A DNA stretch of 64,000 bases from Liolophura sinensis (Eukaryota > Mollusca > Polyplacophora > Chitonida > Chitonidae). The notes below the pieces were generated by a model. It did not search any database, was not told where the DNA came from, and saw nothing but the letters and a program-made list of their open reading frames with translations. Shown here in pieces: positions 23,883 to 34,600 of this stretch. The position numbers and the translations under genes are program-made. The stretch's first letter is position 1. Each line of letters opens with the position of its first letter. Where the stretch lies: assembly GCF_032854445.1 (NCBI RefSeq), contig NC_088304.1, positions 23,049,513-23,113,512 of the forward strand, written 5' to 3'.

Positions 23883-24203
23883 TTTTCATTGGTGTTATAC
23901 GTCTTTCTTAAGAATATTTTACCTATATGGCGGTGGCCCGCATTATGGCGGGAATATCACTGTATTTTATTAATTTATGTGGTTCGTGTTTTATGCCACA
24001 CTCAGAAATATTTCACTTATACGATAGCGGCCAGCGTTATGGTGTGCGAAAACCTGACAGAGCCCGGGGGAAACCCACGACCATTCGAAGGTTGCTGGAA
24101 GACCTTCCCGGTCGTAGAGGAAACCAGCAGGAGCTGGCGACCGCATTGTTGAGAGGCTTCTGTGTCATTGCGCCGCGCTGGCACGCTCGGCCACAGAGAC
24201 CCC
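23883..24203 (-). mobile_element. Two nested SINE family A copies
   Basis: A short 3' fragment (23883-23951) is followed by a longer copy (23962-24203). GAATATCACT flanks the longer copy on both sides (23952-23961 and 24204-24213), showing that it inserted at the edge of the older fragment. Confidence 0.85.
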
Positions 24204-24263
24204 GAATATCACTATAACCTTAATATTAGTACATACTGCTATAAATCCCTGACCTCAATTCGA

Positions 24264-24628
24264 TGAGTGAGTGACTGCTTGGGGATTAACATCGTACTTA
24301 ATAATATTTTTCAGTCAAATGACGACGGAGGAGTCCTTTAGAGTAAACGTAAAGTGCCTCCTGGTCGCAACACGGATCTCCACCGCTCTCTTATCTGGTG
24401 CTGCTTCACTGCGACGATTTACCGAAGGCAAGTAAGATACCCCGCCAGAGCCATTACACTGATTCGGGTCAACCAGTCGTTGGACTATCCCCTTCATGCT
24501 GAACGCCAAGCGAGAAAGTTACAACTTTCATCTTCCTCTTTTAAGGTCTTAGTTGTGACCTGACCCAGGATTTACCGTGGATCTACCGCCCATAAGTTGA
24601 CGCTCTACCAGCTCAGCTATCGGGGCCG
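24264..24628 (-). mobile_element. SINE family B, near full length
   Basis: On the minus strand the head reads GATAGCTGAGCTGGTAGAGC (box A) and GGTAAATCCTGGGTCAGG (box B-like), then AAGTTGTAACTTTC, CAACGACTGGTTGACC and GTCGTCATTTGACTG. This is the best copy for defining the head of this second family. Confidence 0.85.
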
Positions 24629-24629
24629 G

Positions 24630-25832
24630 TTATATATTTGTGGTGCTGTGTCACTGAAATATCACACCGAAGACACCAGAATGGCACCACCGAACACCTG
24701 GTCAGCGGCAAGCCGTGAACATGGCGTGTAGGATTACGAAAGTGTATTTAGCTAGGCACGTTTATAGCTGCAGTGTCAGGGAAGGGAAGATGGGTTTGTA
24801 TCCATTCGTTTTAAAGTTGTTATTGCTTCTCATTATATTCAGCTGACTTGGACTACAGAATTACACCTATGTATGGCTATGTATATATATTAGCACCAGA
24901 TTATACTGTAGACTCCTTCTTCACGTATTACCTACTACTGCACGTTACAACCACATCCTGTATTAAAACCTAACTCAAACCCACAACAGAACAACCATTT
25001 GTCGGTTGTGTACGCGCGCAAGCGTAATGGGCGCTGAATTTCAGGATTCTCGCGAGTTAACGCAGGTTTGGGCGAGAGAAGGTGGAGGGTCTCGCAAACT
25101 AACAAAGTAAAAAGACGTGATTTTACGGCAATTGCTTACTGGTATTACCTCACGGATTTTCAACTCAATGGCGCTTTGAACAACTACCGAAAAATCACCC
25201 ATGTTATAGCTGCGTTAGTATTCCACTGCCTCATCTCCTGTCGCCCAGACCGGCCTCAACCCAGGAGAATCCTGAAATCATGATTCGGTTTGGTGAACGC
25301 TGACCTTATGCTGATGATTGTCTCAGTCGTTTTTTTCCTCGTGAAGTAGTTTTTAGGGCGATTTTATCATTCAGCAGAATAAACCGTTTCACCTGAATGT
25401 TGAGTATACATGTATTCATGTGCAAGCCAACTGGCCTAACTGATGCAACTGATGCAGCTCCACATAAATAAATATTATAACTGACCCCTGATTTAAAAAC
25501 GAACAAATATTTAATCGCCGCAGGAACGACAGTTAGTACGTAAATGAATACGACCTAACAAAGCAACAAAATGACCTGTTCTTATGTATATGTATAGGCC
25601 TACAAATAGACGCATGCGCAATGTGCTACAGCAGAATTCTATTTTTGGACCACATCCTACTATTTGTGGGTTGATTCCGCGCTTTACAAGAAATCCAAGG
25701 TACATTTATGCTCACCGTAAAATGCTTCTTACAGTACTTGAAAAGGTATTAGAAGACAACATGTATCAATATGGGGTGACTTTCAGTTTTTCTTGCTGAA
25801 TACATATTATTGTTAAGGTGCACAGAACTCAC
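24630..25832. other. Intergenic / presumed intron of LC8 copy 3
   Basis: No exon recognised. If the proposed first exon at 25.83 kb is right, this is part of the 5' UTR intron of LC8 copy 3. Confidence 0.4.
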
Positions 25833-26110
25833 CTGTATCAGTTAAGTGTACAAGTAAACTACCTTCACAGTTATGGTTGGATGAATCGCCTCGCCTCGCC
25901 TCGCCTCGCGTGATGTTACGTGGTTTGTACAAGAGATGTATGAGCATACAGAGCGGCTGATGCAGCGAGCGCTTGTTAACGCCTGACTACTGCCGAGATT
26001 TGATTGGTTTAACAGAACAGTAACGACAGCGGCGTTTTTCACCTCCTGACGAGCCGTGAACCGGTGATGCGGTGAGTCCGTTCCAACCCACTGCACGTGT
26101 TTTATCTGAG
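25833..26110 (-). promoter_or_regulatory. Putative promoter and 5' UTR exon of LC8 copy 3
   Basis: Shares TGAAAAACGCCGCTGTCG and the following CCAAT box (TAAACCAATCAAAT, 26003-26007) with the regions upstream of copies 1 and 2. No good TATA box is seen. Minus-strand donors follow: TGAAG|GTAGTT and the strong TACAG|GTGAGT with the exon ending at 25833. A run of four CGAGG pentamers lies at 25.88 kb inside the presumed exon. Confidence 0.5.
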
Positions 26111-26914
26111 TGGAGGGATTGGTCGTTAGTTTACATACGGCGTCTAAGGAAACTGAGTGGTTTAAGGATCTAATACTGACATCTCGTTGTAATTGGCTGC
26201 GTGTGAGTATAAATAAGCGGTCGTCATCATTTTCCTTTCCTTACGTACTATATCCTCTGCAGTCTCACCTTATACCCAGAAGATGGGTGCTCTTCCCGGG
26301 CTAATGATACACTGTGTAGGTAAACAGAAGTTCTTAAAATGCAGTCTCTCAAATTTAGTCATCTCTTGGACTGTTTTACGTAAACATGGAATTCCCCAAA
26401 TCTTCACTCTCACAACAATACATGTTTAAAGAAATATTAAAGACTTTCATGGGGATGAAAGGAAGCCCCATGATTTAGTGCGCTATAATGAAAGTTCCAC
26501 AGATCTTGTATTGCCAATGAGATCGGTCGTTCGAATCCAGGTCTGGCTGGTTAGGATTCTTATGATTTTTTCCTCGCGTAGATGTATCGAAGCGAGCTGA
26601 TAGCCCTAGAATTGTGCTAACGAAATATTTTCATCACCTGATGTCTCTCGTCTGCTCATTTATTCAGTTCACTGACGAGAAACGGTCACATGGAACTAAA
26701 TATTTCAATATTTCGATGTGTTAATGTCATTATTTGAGGATATACATTGCACATAACAGGTGAACTTCTCAGACGTACGTAAAATAGATTACCGTAGCCT
26801 AATTATAGGCTGGCTCCCCGGCTAACCTTTGACCGGACACTGCCAAGCTGATTGGCATTGTCTAAACCTCAATTTCGGGACTCAGGGCATTAGCTCAGTC
26901 ACAAGTTAATAGTT

Positions 26915-27074
26915 ATGTATTTAATTATTTTCTTGGTGATTTACGCCGTAGTCAAGAATATTTCACTTATATATAGCAACCAGCATTGTCATGGGAGGAA
27001 ACCGCGAAGAGCTCAAGGAAAACCCGCAACCATCCGCGGGTCACTGGCCGACCTTCCCACATACACTGCCCACG
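26915..27074 (-). mobile_element. SINE family A, 3' half
   Basis: TTACGCCGTAGTCAAGAATA and AACCATCCGCGGGTCACTGG match the body; the tRNA-like head is absent. Confidence 0.8.
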
Positions 27075-27107
27075 CACAAAATTTATCTGTCAATTTTAAC
27101 AGAATTT

Positions 27108-27308
27108 CTGTTGTCTGAGTGATGCTAGAATGTATACTGTTATTACAACACATTGTTTTGTTAAACATTAATTCAGCATAAAAAATTCTATTAGGCTAAC
27201 AAGATATTATGTTGAATACGACAGAATATTATGTTACAATAACTGAATACATTCTGGAATTTCCCAGACAATAGACTTTCTGTTAATATCAACAGCTTAA
27301 TTTATTCA
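27108..27308. mobile_element. MITE-like AT-rich element, copy 1
   Basis: Begins TGTCTGAGTGATGCTAGAAT, as does the element at 42.28 kb. An internal block (TTCTATTAGGCTAACAAGAT, then TATGTTGAATACGACAG) is present in the other copy in inverted orientation, which implies a palindromic, non-autonomous element. Confidence 0.5.
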
Positions 27309-27604
27309 GTGTACGCCTGGGGAAGAAGCCCCAAGTTAATAAGTGTATAATATTGGTCACCATATACACTGAAAGTACGCCTATATCCTGACTAAATCAT
27401 GAATGAAGGGTGTTTACAGAGTGATAATTTATAGTCTTCAAAGAAGAATGTGTGATTAGTCGGTATATGTATACATGTGTGACCGTGGTTAAGGAATCTG
27501 TGAGGATGTATGTCGAATGACAGTGGTAAAAGGTTAAAAGGTCACATGTATATATGCCACGGCACGTGCTTAGTTTTCGTGATGTATAAATATGGCAGAT
27601 CATT

Positions 27605-28115
27605 GTGACATCATTATTCGCTCATCTCCACATCATCATTATTCGCTCTGAGGGGGAGGGAGGGCGGCGTGGCAGTTGGTTAGACCCAGGAGTCTCTCAC
27701 CAATGCGGTTGCTGTGAGTTCAAGTCCAGCTCATGTTGGCTTCCTCTCCGGCCGTACGTGCGAAGGTCTAGCAGCAACCTACGGATGGTCGTGGGTTTCC
27801 CCCTGGCTGTGCCCGGTTTCCATCCACCATAATGCTGGCCGCCGTCGCATAAATGAAATATTCTTGAGTACGGCGTAAAACACCAATCAAATAAATAAAT
27901 AAAATCATTATACGCTTATCTCCACACCATCATTATACGCTGATCTCCACACCATCATTGTGCGCTCATCTCCACAGCATCATTGTACGCTCATCTCCGC
28001 ACCATCATTGTACGCTCATCATTACACCATCATTATACGCTCATCTCCATAACATCATTACACGCTACTCTCCACATCACTACGCATTATGCGCTCATTT
28101 CCACATCATCGTGTT
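27605..28115. repeat. 25-bp minisatellite interrupted by a SINE
   Basis: Units such as CATCATTGTACGCTCATCTC flank a SINE: about two units lie before 27650 and about eight after 27904. The array therefore existed before the SINE inserted. Confidence 0.88.
27651..27904 (+). mobile_element. SINE family A inserted in the 25-bp array
   Basis: Box A region slightly deleted (GGCAGTTGGTTAGACCC), body and (AAATA)n tail intact. Tandem units on both sides obscure the exact target-site duplication. Confidence 0.92.
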
Positions 28116-28261
28116 TCTGTTCTGATTAAGTTTGCCACCCGAAGAAGGTCTTGGCGCACATGCCACACACACAAGGCTGGCTGAGTTAGTACAAAGCACA
28201 AGGCAAGTTCATATGCTACATGCGCCTGTCAGTGTATGCTTCCAAAGGCTCCTGGGAAAGA

Positions 28262-28536
28262 TTTATTTATTTATTTATTTGATTGGTGTTTTACGCCGTA
28301 CTCAAGAATATTTCACTTATACGACGGCGGCCAGCATTGTGGTGGGTGGAAACCGGACACAGCCCGGGGGAAACTCACGACCATCCGCAGGTTGCTGAAA
28401 GACCTTCCCCCTTATGGCCGGAGAGGAAGCCAGCATGAGCTGGACTTGAACTCACAGCGACCGCATTCGTGAGAGGCTCCTGGGTCATTACGCTGCGCTA
28501 GCGCGCTAACCGACTGAGCCACACGGAGGCCCCTCG
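28262..28536 (-). mobile_element. SINE family A, full length, with target-site duplication
   Basis: A clean copy from TTTATTTATTTATTTGATTG to CTGAGCCACACGGAGGCCCC. TGGGAAAGA at 28253-28261 and 28537-28545 is the flanking duplication. Confidence 0.95.
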
Positions 28537-28811
28537 TGGGAAAGACGCCATGGCTGTGAAAGTGTCCAGACGAATGTTGCCGTCTTTTGTGGAAAGATTG
28601 GTATCTTTCTTCCCTCTTTCGCTACCGGTAGGTGAAGTTGTTAATCCTAAATCTCTAATCCATTAGTTATAATACCAGCAAATGTCATAATACTACTAGC
28701 ATACATCTGATTGACGTATCCTTGTATTTTGTTGTATACCTCATAGTGTCCTAGACATAGGCTTACATGTATATAATACGGATACATGAGTGCAAGTACC
28801 AGTGCACTGAT

Positions 28812-28890
28812 TGAATTGATTTATTGATTGATTTATTAGTGTTTAACGTCGTGTCAAGAAGTTTTTCACTTATTTGTCGTCGATTAGGTT
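28812..28890 (-). mobile_element. SINE family A, tail fragment
   Basis: TTTATTAGTGTTTAACGTCG and AAGTTTTTCACTTATTTGTC are a diverged match to the 3' end only. Confidence 0.5.
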
Positions 28891-29212
28891 AATGTGTGGT
28901 GTATTAACACAGATCATGGATTTTTAACCTTTTGCCTGGTGTACAAATCATTCTGGGTTGAGAGTGCAACTGTGTATATTTAACAAGATGTCATTTTACC
29001 GATTCTATGAAGAGTGTAATAAAACACCAAACTGCATTAAAGTTTGTTTCTGTCTTCGAAAAAAGACTCTCCGATCGAGTTCATAAGTGATGGCCGTAAA
29101 CCAGATGGTCGCACGTCCCAGTCCTATACTGCTGCTAGCTCCACGGCTTTACGTCAACGGGCTTGTAACTTGCCAACTTGGTTTAACTGGCTTTCTTCAT
29201 TCACGGAGTAAA

Positions 29213-29447
29213 GGTGCTCCGTCGCCGAGTGGTTAGCGTTCTAGAGCAGAGTAATAACCCAGGAGTCTTTCGCCAATGTGACTGCTATGAGTTCAAATTC
29301 AGCTTATGATGATTTTCTTTCCGGTTGTATTTGGGGAGGTCTGCCAGCAACCTGAGCATGGCGGTGCGTTCCCATCAGGGACATAATGCACCATAAGTGA
29401 AAGATTCTTGAGAATGGCGTAAAACACCAATTCAATGAATAAATAAA
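29213..29447 (+). mobile_element. SINE family A, diverged
   Basis: GGTGCTCCGTCGCCGAGTGG opens the head; AAGATTCTTGAGAATGGCGT and a short AATGAATAAAT tail close it. Part of the body is deleted. Confidence 0.82.
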
Positions 29448-29515
29448 AGTCTTCGAAAAAACTGACTGTTGTAATATTCGTGAATTAACTATAAATTGTG
29501 AGTACCCTGCCGATG

Positions 29516-29627
29516 GGTGTGTGTTTCCCCCGGGGCTTTGCCCGTTTTCCTCCCACGACAAAGTTGACCGCCGTCATATGAGTGAAATATTTTTCAGAAC
29601 GGCGTAAACCAGAAGTCAAATAAATAA
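29516..29627 (+). mobile_element. SINE family A, 3' fragment
   Basis: TGTGTGTTTCCCCCGGGGCT through AGTGAAATATTTTTCAGAAC to a CAAATAAATAAT tail. A separate insertion from the copy just upstream. Confidence 0.75.
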
Positions 29628-30319
29628 TTATAATTCTTGTGTACGGCGTTCACTGTAAAAACTGATCTGTATGTTATTTTGACTCAATATAATGTTTTCT
29701 AAACGATGGCAAACTAGACTCCGTTACCGCTACAAGCTATTATGTTTTATATGTTATGTTGGTGTAACAGAATATTGCATCCTCGATCGTACCATAATGT
29801 TACGTTTAACGGAATAGTTTTAGAGTACAGGACACCAATGACATTTCTCTGGGGAAAAGGGACAAACAGGTAAAAGTGTTTACTGAACACTTTCACGTCT
29901 TTATCGGCTTGTTACATTTCATAATATATGTTTACTGGACTATTTGTGTTCAGTGAAAATACCCACCACATTACTCACAGGTTTACTATATTAAATACAT
30001 AGCTTTAACAACTACATACAATCTTCATGAATAAACACCAAGGCGTGTTTATGAAGCGTCAGCGGAAATGTGTTTATAAACGAAACACTTTGTATACACA
30101 TGGTTCACACTGACTTCACACTTGTCAATTTCTACCAACTAGTAAGAGCAATCAATGCCTAAGCACTGGCACATTTGTGAATGACATTAGTACCGTAATA
30201 TGAAAGTTCTCCACAGTTCATTGTTCATCCGTAGGTCCCTGTATGTATCAACAGAAACCGACAAGAGCTATGCTAGATGTTCAGTAATTAAAACGCACAG
30301 CAGCAAAAATGCCTCTCGT

Positions 30320-30566
30320 GGGGCCTCCGTGGCATAGTTGGTTAGCGCGCTAGTGCGGCGTAATGACCCAGGAGCCTCTCACCAATGCGGTCGCTGTGAG
30401 TTCAAGTCCTCTCCGGCCGTAAGTGGGAAGGTCTGCTAGCAACCTGCGGATGGTCGTGGGTTTCCCCCGGGTTCTGCCCGATTTCCACCCACCATAATGC
30501 TGGCCGCCGTCGTAAAAGTGAAATATTCTTGAGTACGTAAAACACCAATCAAATAAATAAATAAAT
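30320..30566 (+). mobile_element. SINE family A, near full length
   Basis: Head and body are well conserved, with a short deletion after box B and a few bases lost near the 3' end (GAGTACGTAAAACACC). Confidence 0.94.
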
Positions 30567-30865
30567 CAAAAGTACTTCTCACACAAAAAATAGCCATGTC
30601 CCAAACCAAACAATCATACGACGTTAAACCCCAACAGAAAAAAGTATCTCCCATCCGTATAAACATCTTCCACACTAAATAAGCATCTCCCGAATAAAAC
30701 TAAGTGAAAGCAGACATTCAGTTTGCCAAACAAGCATTTTGTCGAAAAAAAAGATGGCGCTTCTCATTCGGTACTATGAGTATGAAACCATAGCGTTTTC
30801 TGGTGGAGATATTGAAAATTATTGTACACAGCACAACGTGGACATAATGGCGAGCCTACAGTCTT

Positions 30866-30893
30866 AGGATAGTGTTTGATCAAACACTATCCT
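30866..30893. repeat. Perfect 28-bp palindrome
   Basis: AGGATAGTGTTTGA is followed immediately by its reverse complement, with no spacer. Flanking CTTA and TAAG extend it with one extra base. It lies about 700 bp before the first recognised exon of the GLYAT-like gene. Confidence 0.9.
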
Positions 30894-31244
30894 TAAGATG
30901 GACAAGCTGTTTTAGAGTGAGACCTGTCAGATGAAGCACTGTACCACAAGCAAGAATTGAGGCGTGTCCGGACCTCACGTTTATTTTGTTCACAGTTTTT
31001 CCTGTACTGCTTCCGCTAGTTGTTTCATTTGCAAAAGAAAAAAAAATAAACGCCCGCTGTTTCTGCGAGAGCTTTGGAAGTTTTTTGTTTGGCAGTCCCT
31101 TTGTTCGCTCGACGGGGCGGATACTTGCTTGCTTGCTTTTGGAATGTTTACTTGGTTTGGGAGATATGGTGGTTTTGAGAATAGTCATTTGATTATAGAG
31201 ATGGCTACTTTAATTCAGTTGTGAAATGTATCCTATAGCTAAAT

Positions 31245-31401
31245 GAATACGGAATCGATTGGCTGGTGTGAGAGGTATGTCCAGGCTACGCCTACCCTAA
31301 ACTAAATTTTAAGTATGGCATACTTATTCAAGACCGCAGAATTTAATCCAGGAAATTGTATCTCCATTGTCAGCCAGTCAGCGTTGATTTTGTGTCCCTT
31401 T
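31245..31401. mobile_element. Decayed TTAA-type MITE
   Basis: Shares GGAATCGATTGGCTGG, GGTATGTCCAGGCTA, CCAGGAAATTGTATCTCCA and GTCAGCCAGTCAGCGTTGAT with the better copy at 49.60 kb. It ends TGTGTCCCTTTAA. Confidence 0.65.
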
Positions 31402-31605
31402 AAGCATTACAAAACTATGGATTTCTAGAGCCTTGTCCAAACTGAGAAGCCAAGGTAAGCTGTGCGTTGCCATGTTTCATACACATTTCGCTATATTATG
31501 TAGTTTGGCTACTCCATAAATTAAAACTGTACCAGTGAACAGAGATTTTGTTGCCAGATGCAAAACACCAATGTACAATATGTGTGTGACACTGTTTTCT
31601 TGCAG

Positions 31606-34600
31606 GTGCACGGTTCTCTAGTGGCGATCCATCATTGTGAGGCAGACGACAGTCAAATCTGGGTGGACGCATGGCCGGAAGTGACAGCTGTCCTCATCTG
31701 TCCCTCTCTCACCAGACCACGGGTAATCTATTCCATTCCACATAGCCTATGCTTCGCCGATTCCCGTTTACTCACTTTACATCACACTGACCTACTCGTT
31801 ACAGCGTTTGCTCAATTTACTTATCCTCGCTTTTCATCACACAGCAATCTGTTTCCCAACTGGGGACTTTCGAGTTGGAACTCTTTTGTCATCAAAGGTA
31901 AAAACAATCCTACTGTGCCGTGTGACTTCTGAAAGTTGTAAGGCAAAGTTGTAAGGAAAGTTTTATTGACATTGATTTACCGATCACCTGTCTCACCCTG
32001 TTCCAGAAGCACAAATGACACCTCATTCCATTAGGATCTTCTCAAGTTCACAAACGTTCACCTTCTCAATTTTCTTCATATGAATGTTTTTGCGCACGCT
32101 CATGTTATAGTATATGTAACAAAATTGTTGCCTAACACTTTGAAAGGCCACAGATGGAATTTTTCTATTTTTGTCGATAAAAGAGCTCGAAACTCCTCTG
32201 TTCTTATTTAAACTGAAAATAGCACACACAACTCCTGCTTCATTCACCTACGATCTACAAAGCTAAACTAAATGTATGTGTATATGCATTGAAAAAGCAT
32301 CCTAGTTTAAAGTTTAAAAAGCATGACTTATTTATTGTGATGTTTGTTACATAACCGAGATATGGCAATTCAAAGAAAGCAAACCCGATAGACTCGCCGT
32401 TAAGGCTTTTTCCAATGAGAAGGCCAGTTTTTTCCGCTGACGTCACGTGATCCCTTTCAGCCATATGTAAGCGGGGTAAAACTCACGGGACATCTTATTT
32501 CCATTTTTTATATCTAGAGTTACCGAGTGGGTCAGAAGAATGGCAGTGACCGTTTAGTTCTGTTTATGACCCTCATCCAAAATAACTAGTGTTTTCTTTT
32601 AAAACTTGGCCTATTAAAATAATTCCTTATCATTTTATTTGGTTTTACATGTAGGTGCCTGTTATAGATTACGAGGTGAAAATTTTTGCCTTGACAGAAG
32701 AAAGTTTCCGCCTCATTCTGGAGACAAGGAAACTATTGGATGATCGTCCTAGAACTGACTTTTGTGGTAAGTGTCAAGAATTTGGTGAGAACAAAAAAAT
32801 AAATAAGATAATGGAAATGGTGCAACGCAAGGTGCATATCACCGCTTTACGTCATACAGCATTGCGTTTCATGACACGGAAGGTGATTTTTTTTCTGTTC
32901 GGATAACACTGCGAAGCATGGGTTTTGCTCGAACACACCATGTTTATCAGCTAATGGACATGACTTTTCAACTCCTTCCCAAGTTATAAACCAGGCATTC
33001 GACACGTACCTGATCTATATCTACATACCACTTCATTGTTTAGAGAGTCGGAAGACCCGGAATCAAACCCGGGTCTGGCGATACCAAAGAGTTTAAAAAA
33101 AGGTACGTCCTGATGCCTCGCTTGGTGCTCAACAGTGAAAAGTTAGAGCAAAGACTGGTTGGCCCGATGTCTTTATAATATGACTTGGCGAGGTGTCATG
33201 TTTGGTGTCTTTGACATGATACTTTAGTGGTGGCAGCACTTTGGCGGCATGGCATGGCCCTGCCTCAAGAAAACACAGTATAGGTACACATACCTAATGA
33301 TTCCTCGTCGTCGTATGACTAAAAAATTGTTAAGTACTATGTTAATGCCTGAGCATTCATTTATTCATTCATATGATCTATAAATGTATATTGAGACATT
33401 GAGCTCGATGACGTTGTCACTATATAACACGAAACAAGAGAACCTTTAACAGCGTCGCAGATCCAATAAAGGCGCCTTTTTGATGAAGTGTGACTCTGAA
33501 TGTCACGTTGGAATCTTGTAACAAATTCTATGCCATCAAAACTCACCTGTGCTCCATTTGCCATATTACTTCATACTGTATGCCAATGCACCAATTGACC
33601 TATTTAAATATATGTAATATAAAAACCATACCATATGTTGTTTTACTATTTATGCAATGTATATGTAACCCTACCGATATAAGATAACGACATGAACTTG
33701 ACAAACACAATACAATATAGGTCTTCCGGAAGTATTATTTACCAAAGACGAATACTGTGTTACATTTTTCAGTATAGATACTATGAAATTTAATCAGAAT
33801 GTTTAAACCCGAAGTTTCGTTTATTACAGCTACCCGAGAGATCATGTGGCCTGCTATACGCGACTTTGCAAAGTCTGCCGGTTACAAAGCGGAGATCGCA
33901 AAGGGAATATTTTTGATGATGTACTTACCTGACAGTGTGGAGTTATCTGACAGGTGAGTGATGATGTACCTACCTGACAGTGTGGAGTTAGCTGACAGGT
34001 GAGTGATGATGCACCTACCTGACAATGTGGAATTACCTGACAGGTGAGCTATGATGTACTTACCAGACAGTGTAGAATTACCTGACTGGTGAGTGATGAC
34101 ATACTTACGTGACAATGTGGATCTACCTGACAGGTAAGTGATGATGTACCTACTGACAGTGTGGAGTTAGCTGACAGGTGAGTGATGATGCACCTAACTG
34201 ACAATGTGGAGTTCGCTGACAGGTGAGTGATGATGCACCTACCTGACAATGTGGAATTACCTGTCAGGTGAGTTATGATCTACTTACCTGACAGTGTGGA
34301 GTTAGCTGACAGGTGAGTGATAATGCACCTACCTGACAATGTGGAGTTAGCTGACAGGTGAGTGATGATGCACTTACCTGACAATGTGGAGTTAGCTGAC
34401 AGGTGGGTGATGATGCACCTACCTGACAATGTGGAATTACCTGACAGGTGAGTTATGATGTACTTACCAGACAGTGTAGAATTACCTGACTGGTGAGTGA
34501 TGATATACTTACCTGACAATGTGGAGTTAGCTGACAGGTGAGTGATGATGCACCTACCTGACAATGTGGAGTTAGCTGACAGGTGAGTGATGATGTACCT

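Noticed and set aside
27900-28115. CRISPR-like regularly spaced repeats
   Set aside because: Head-to-tail minisatellite without unique spacers, in an animal genome. The same applies to the other arrays.
30880-31224. Overlapping 70-100-codon frames before the GLYAT-like exons as its missing first exon
   Set aside because: None ends at a phase-0 donor or resembles the GLYAT N-terminus; the AAG|GTAAGC at 31455 is preceded by an in-frame stop.
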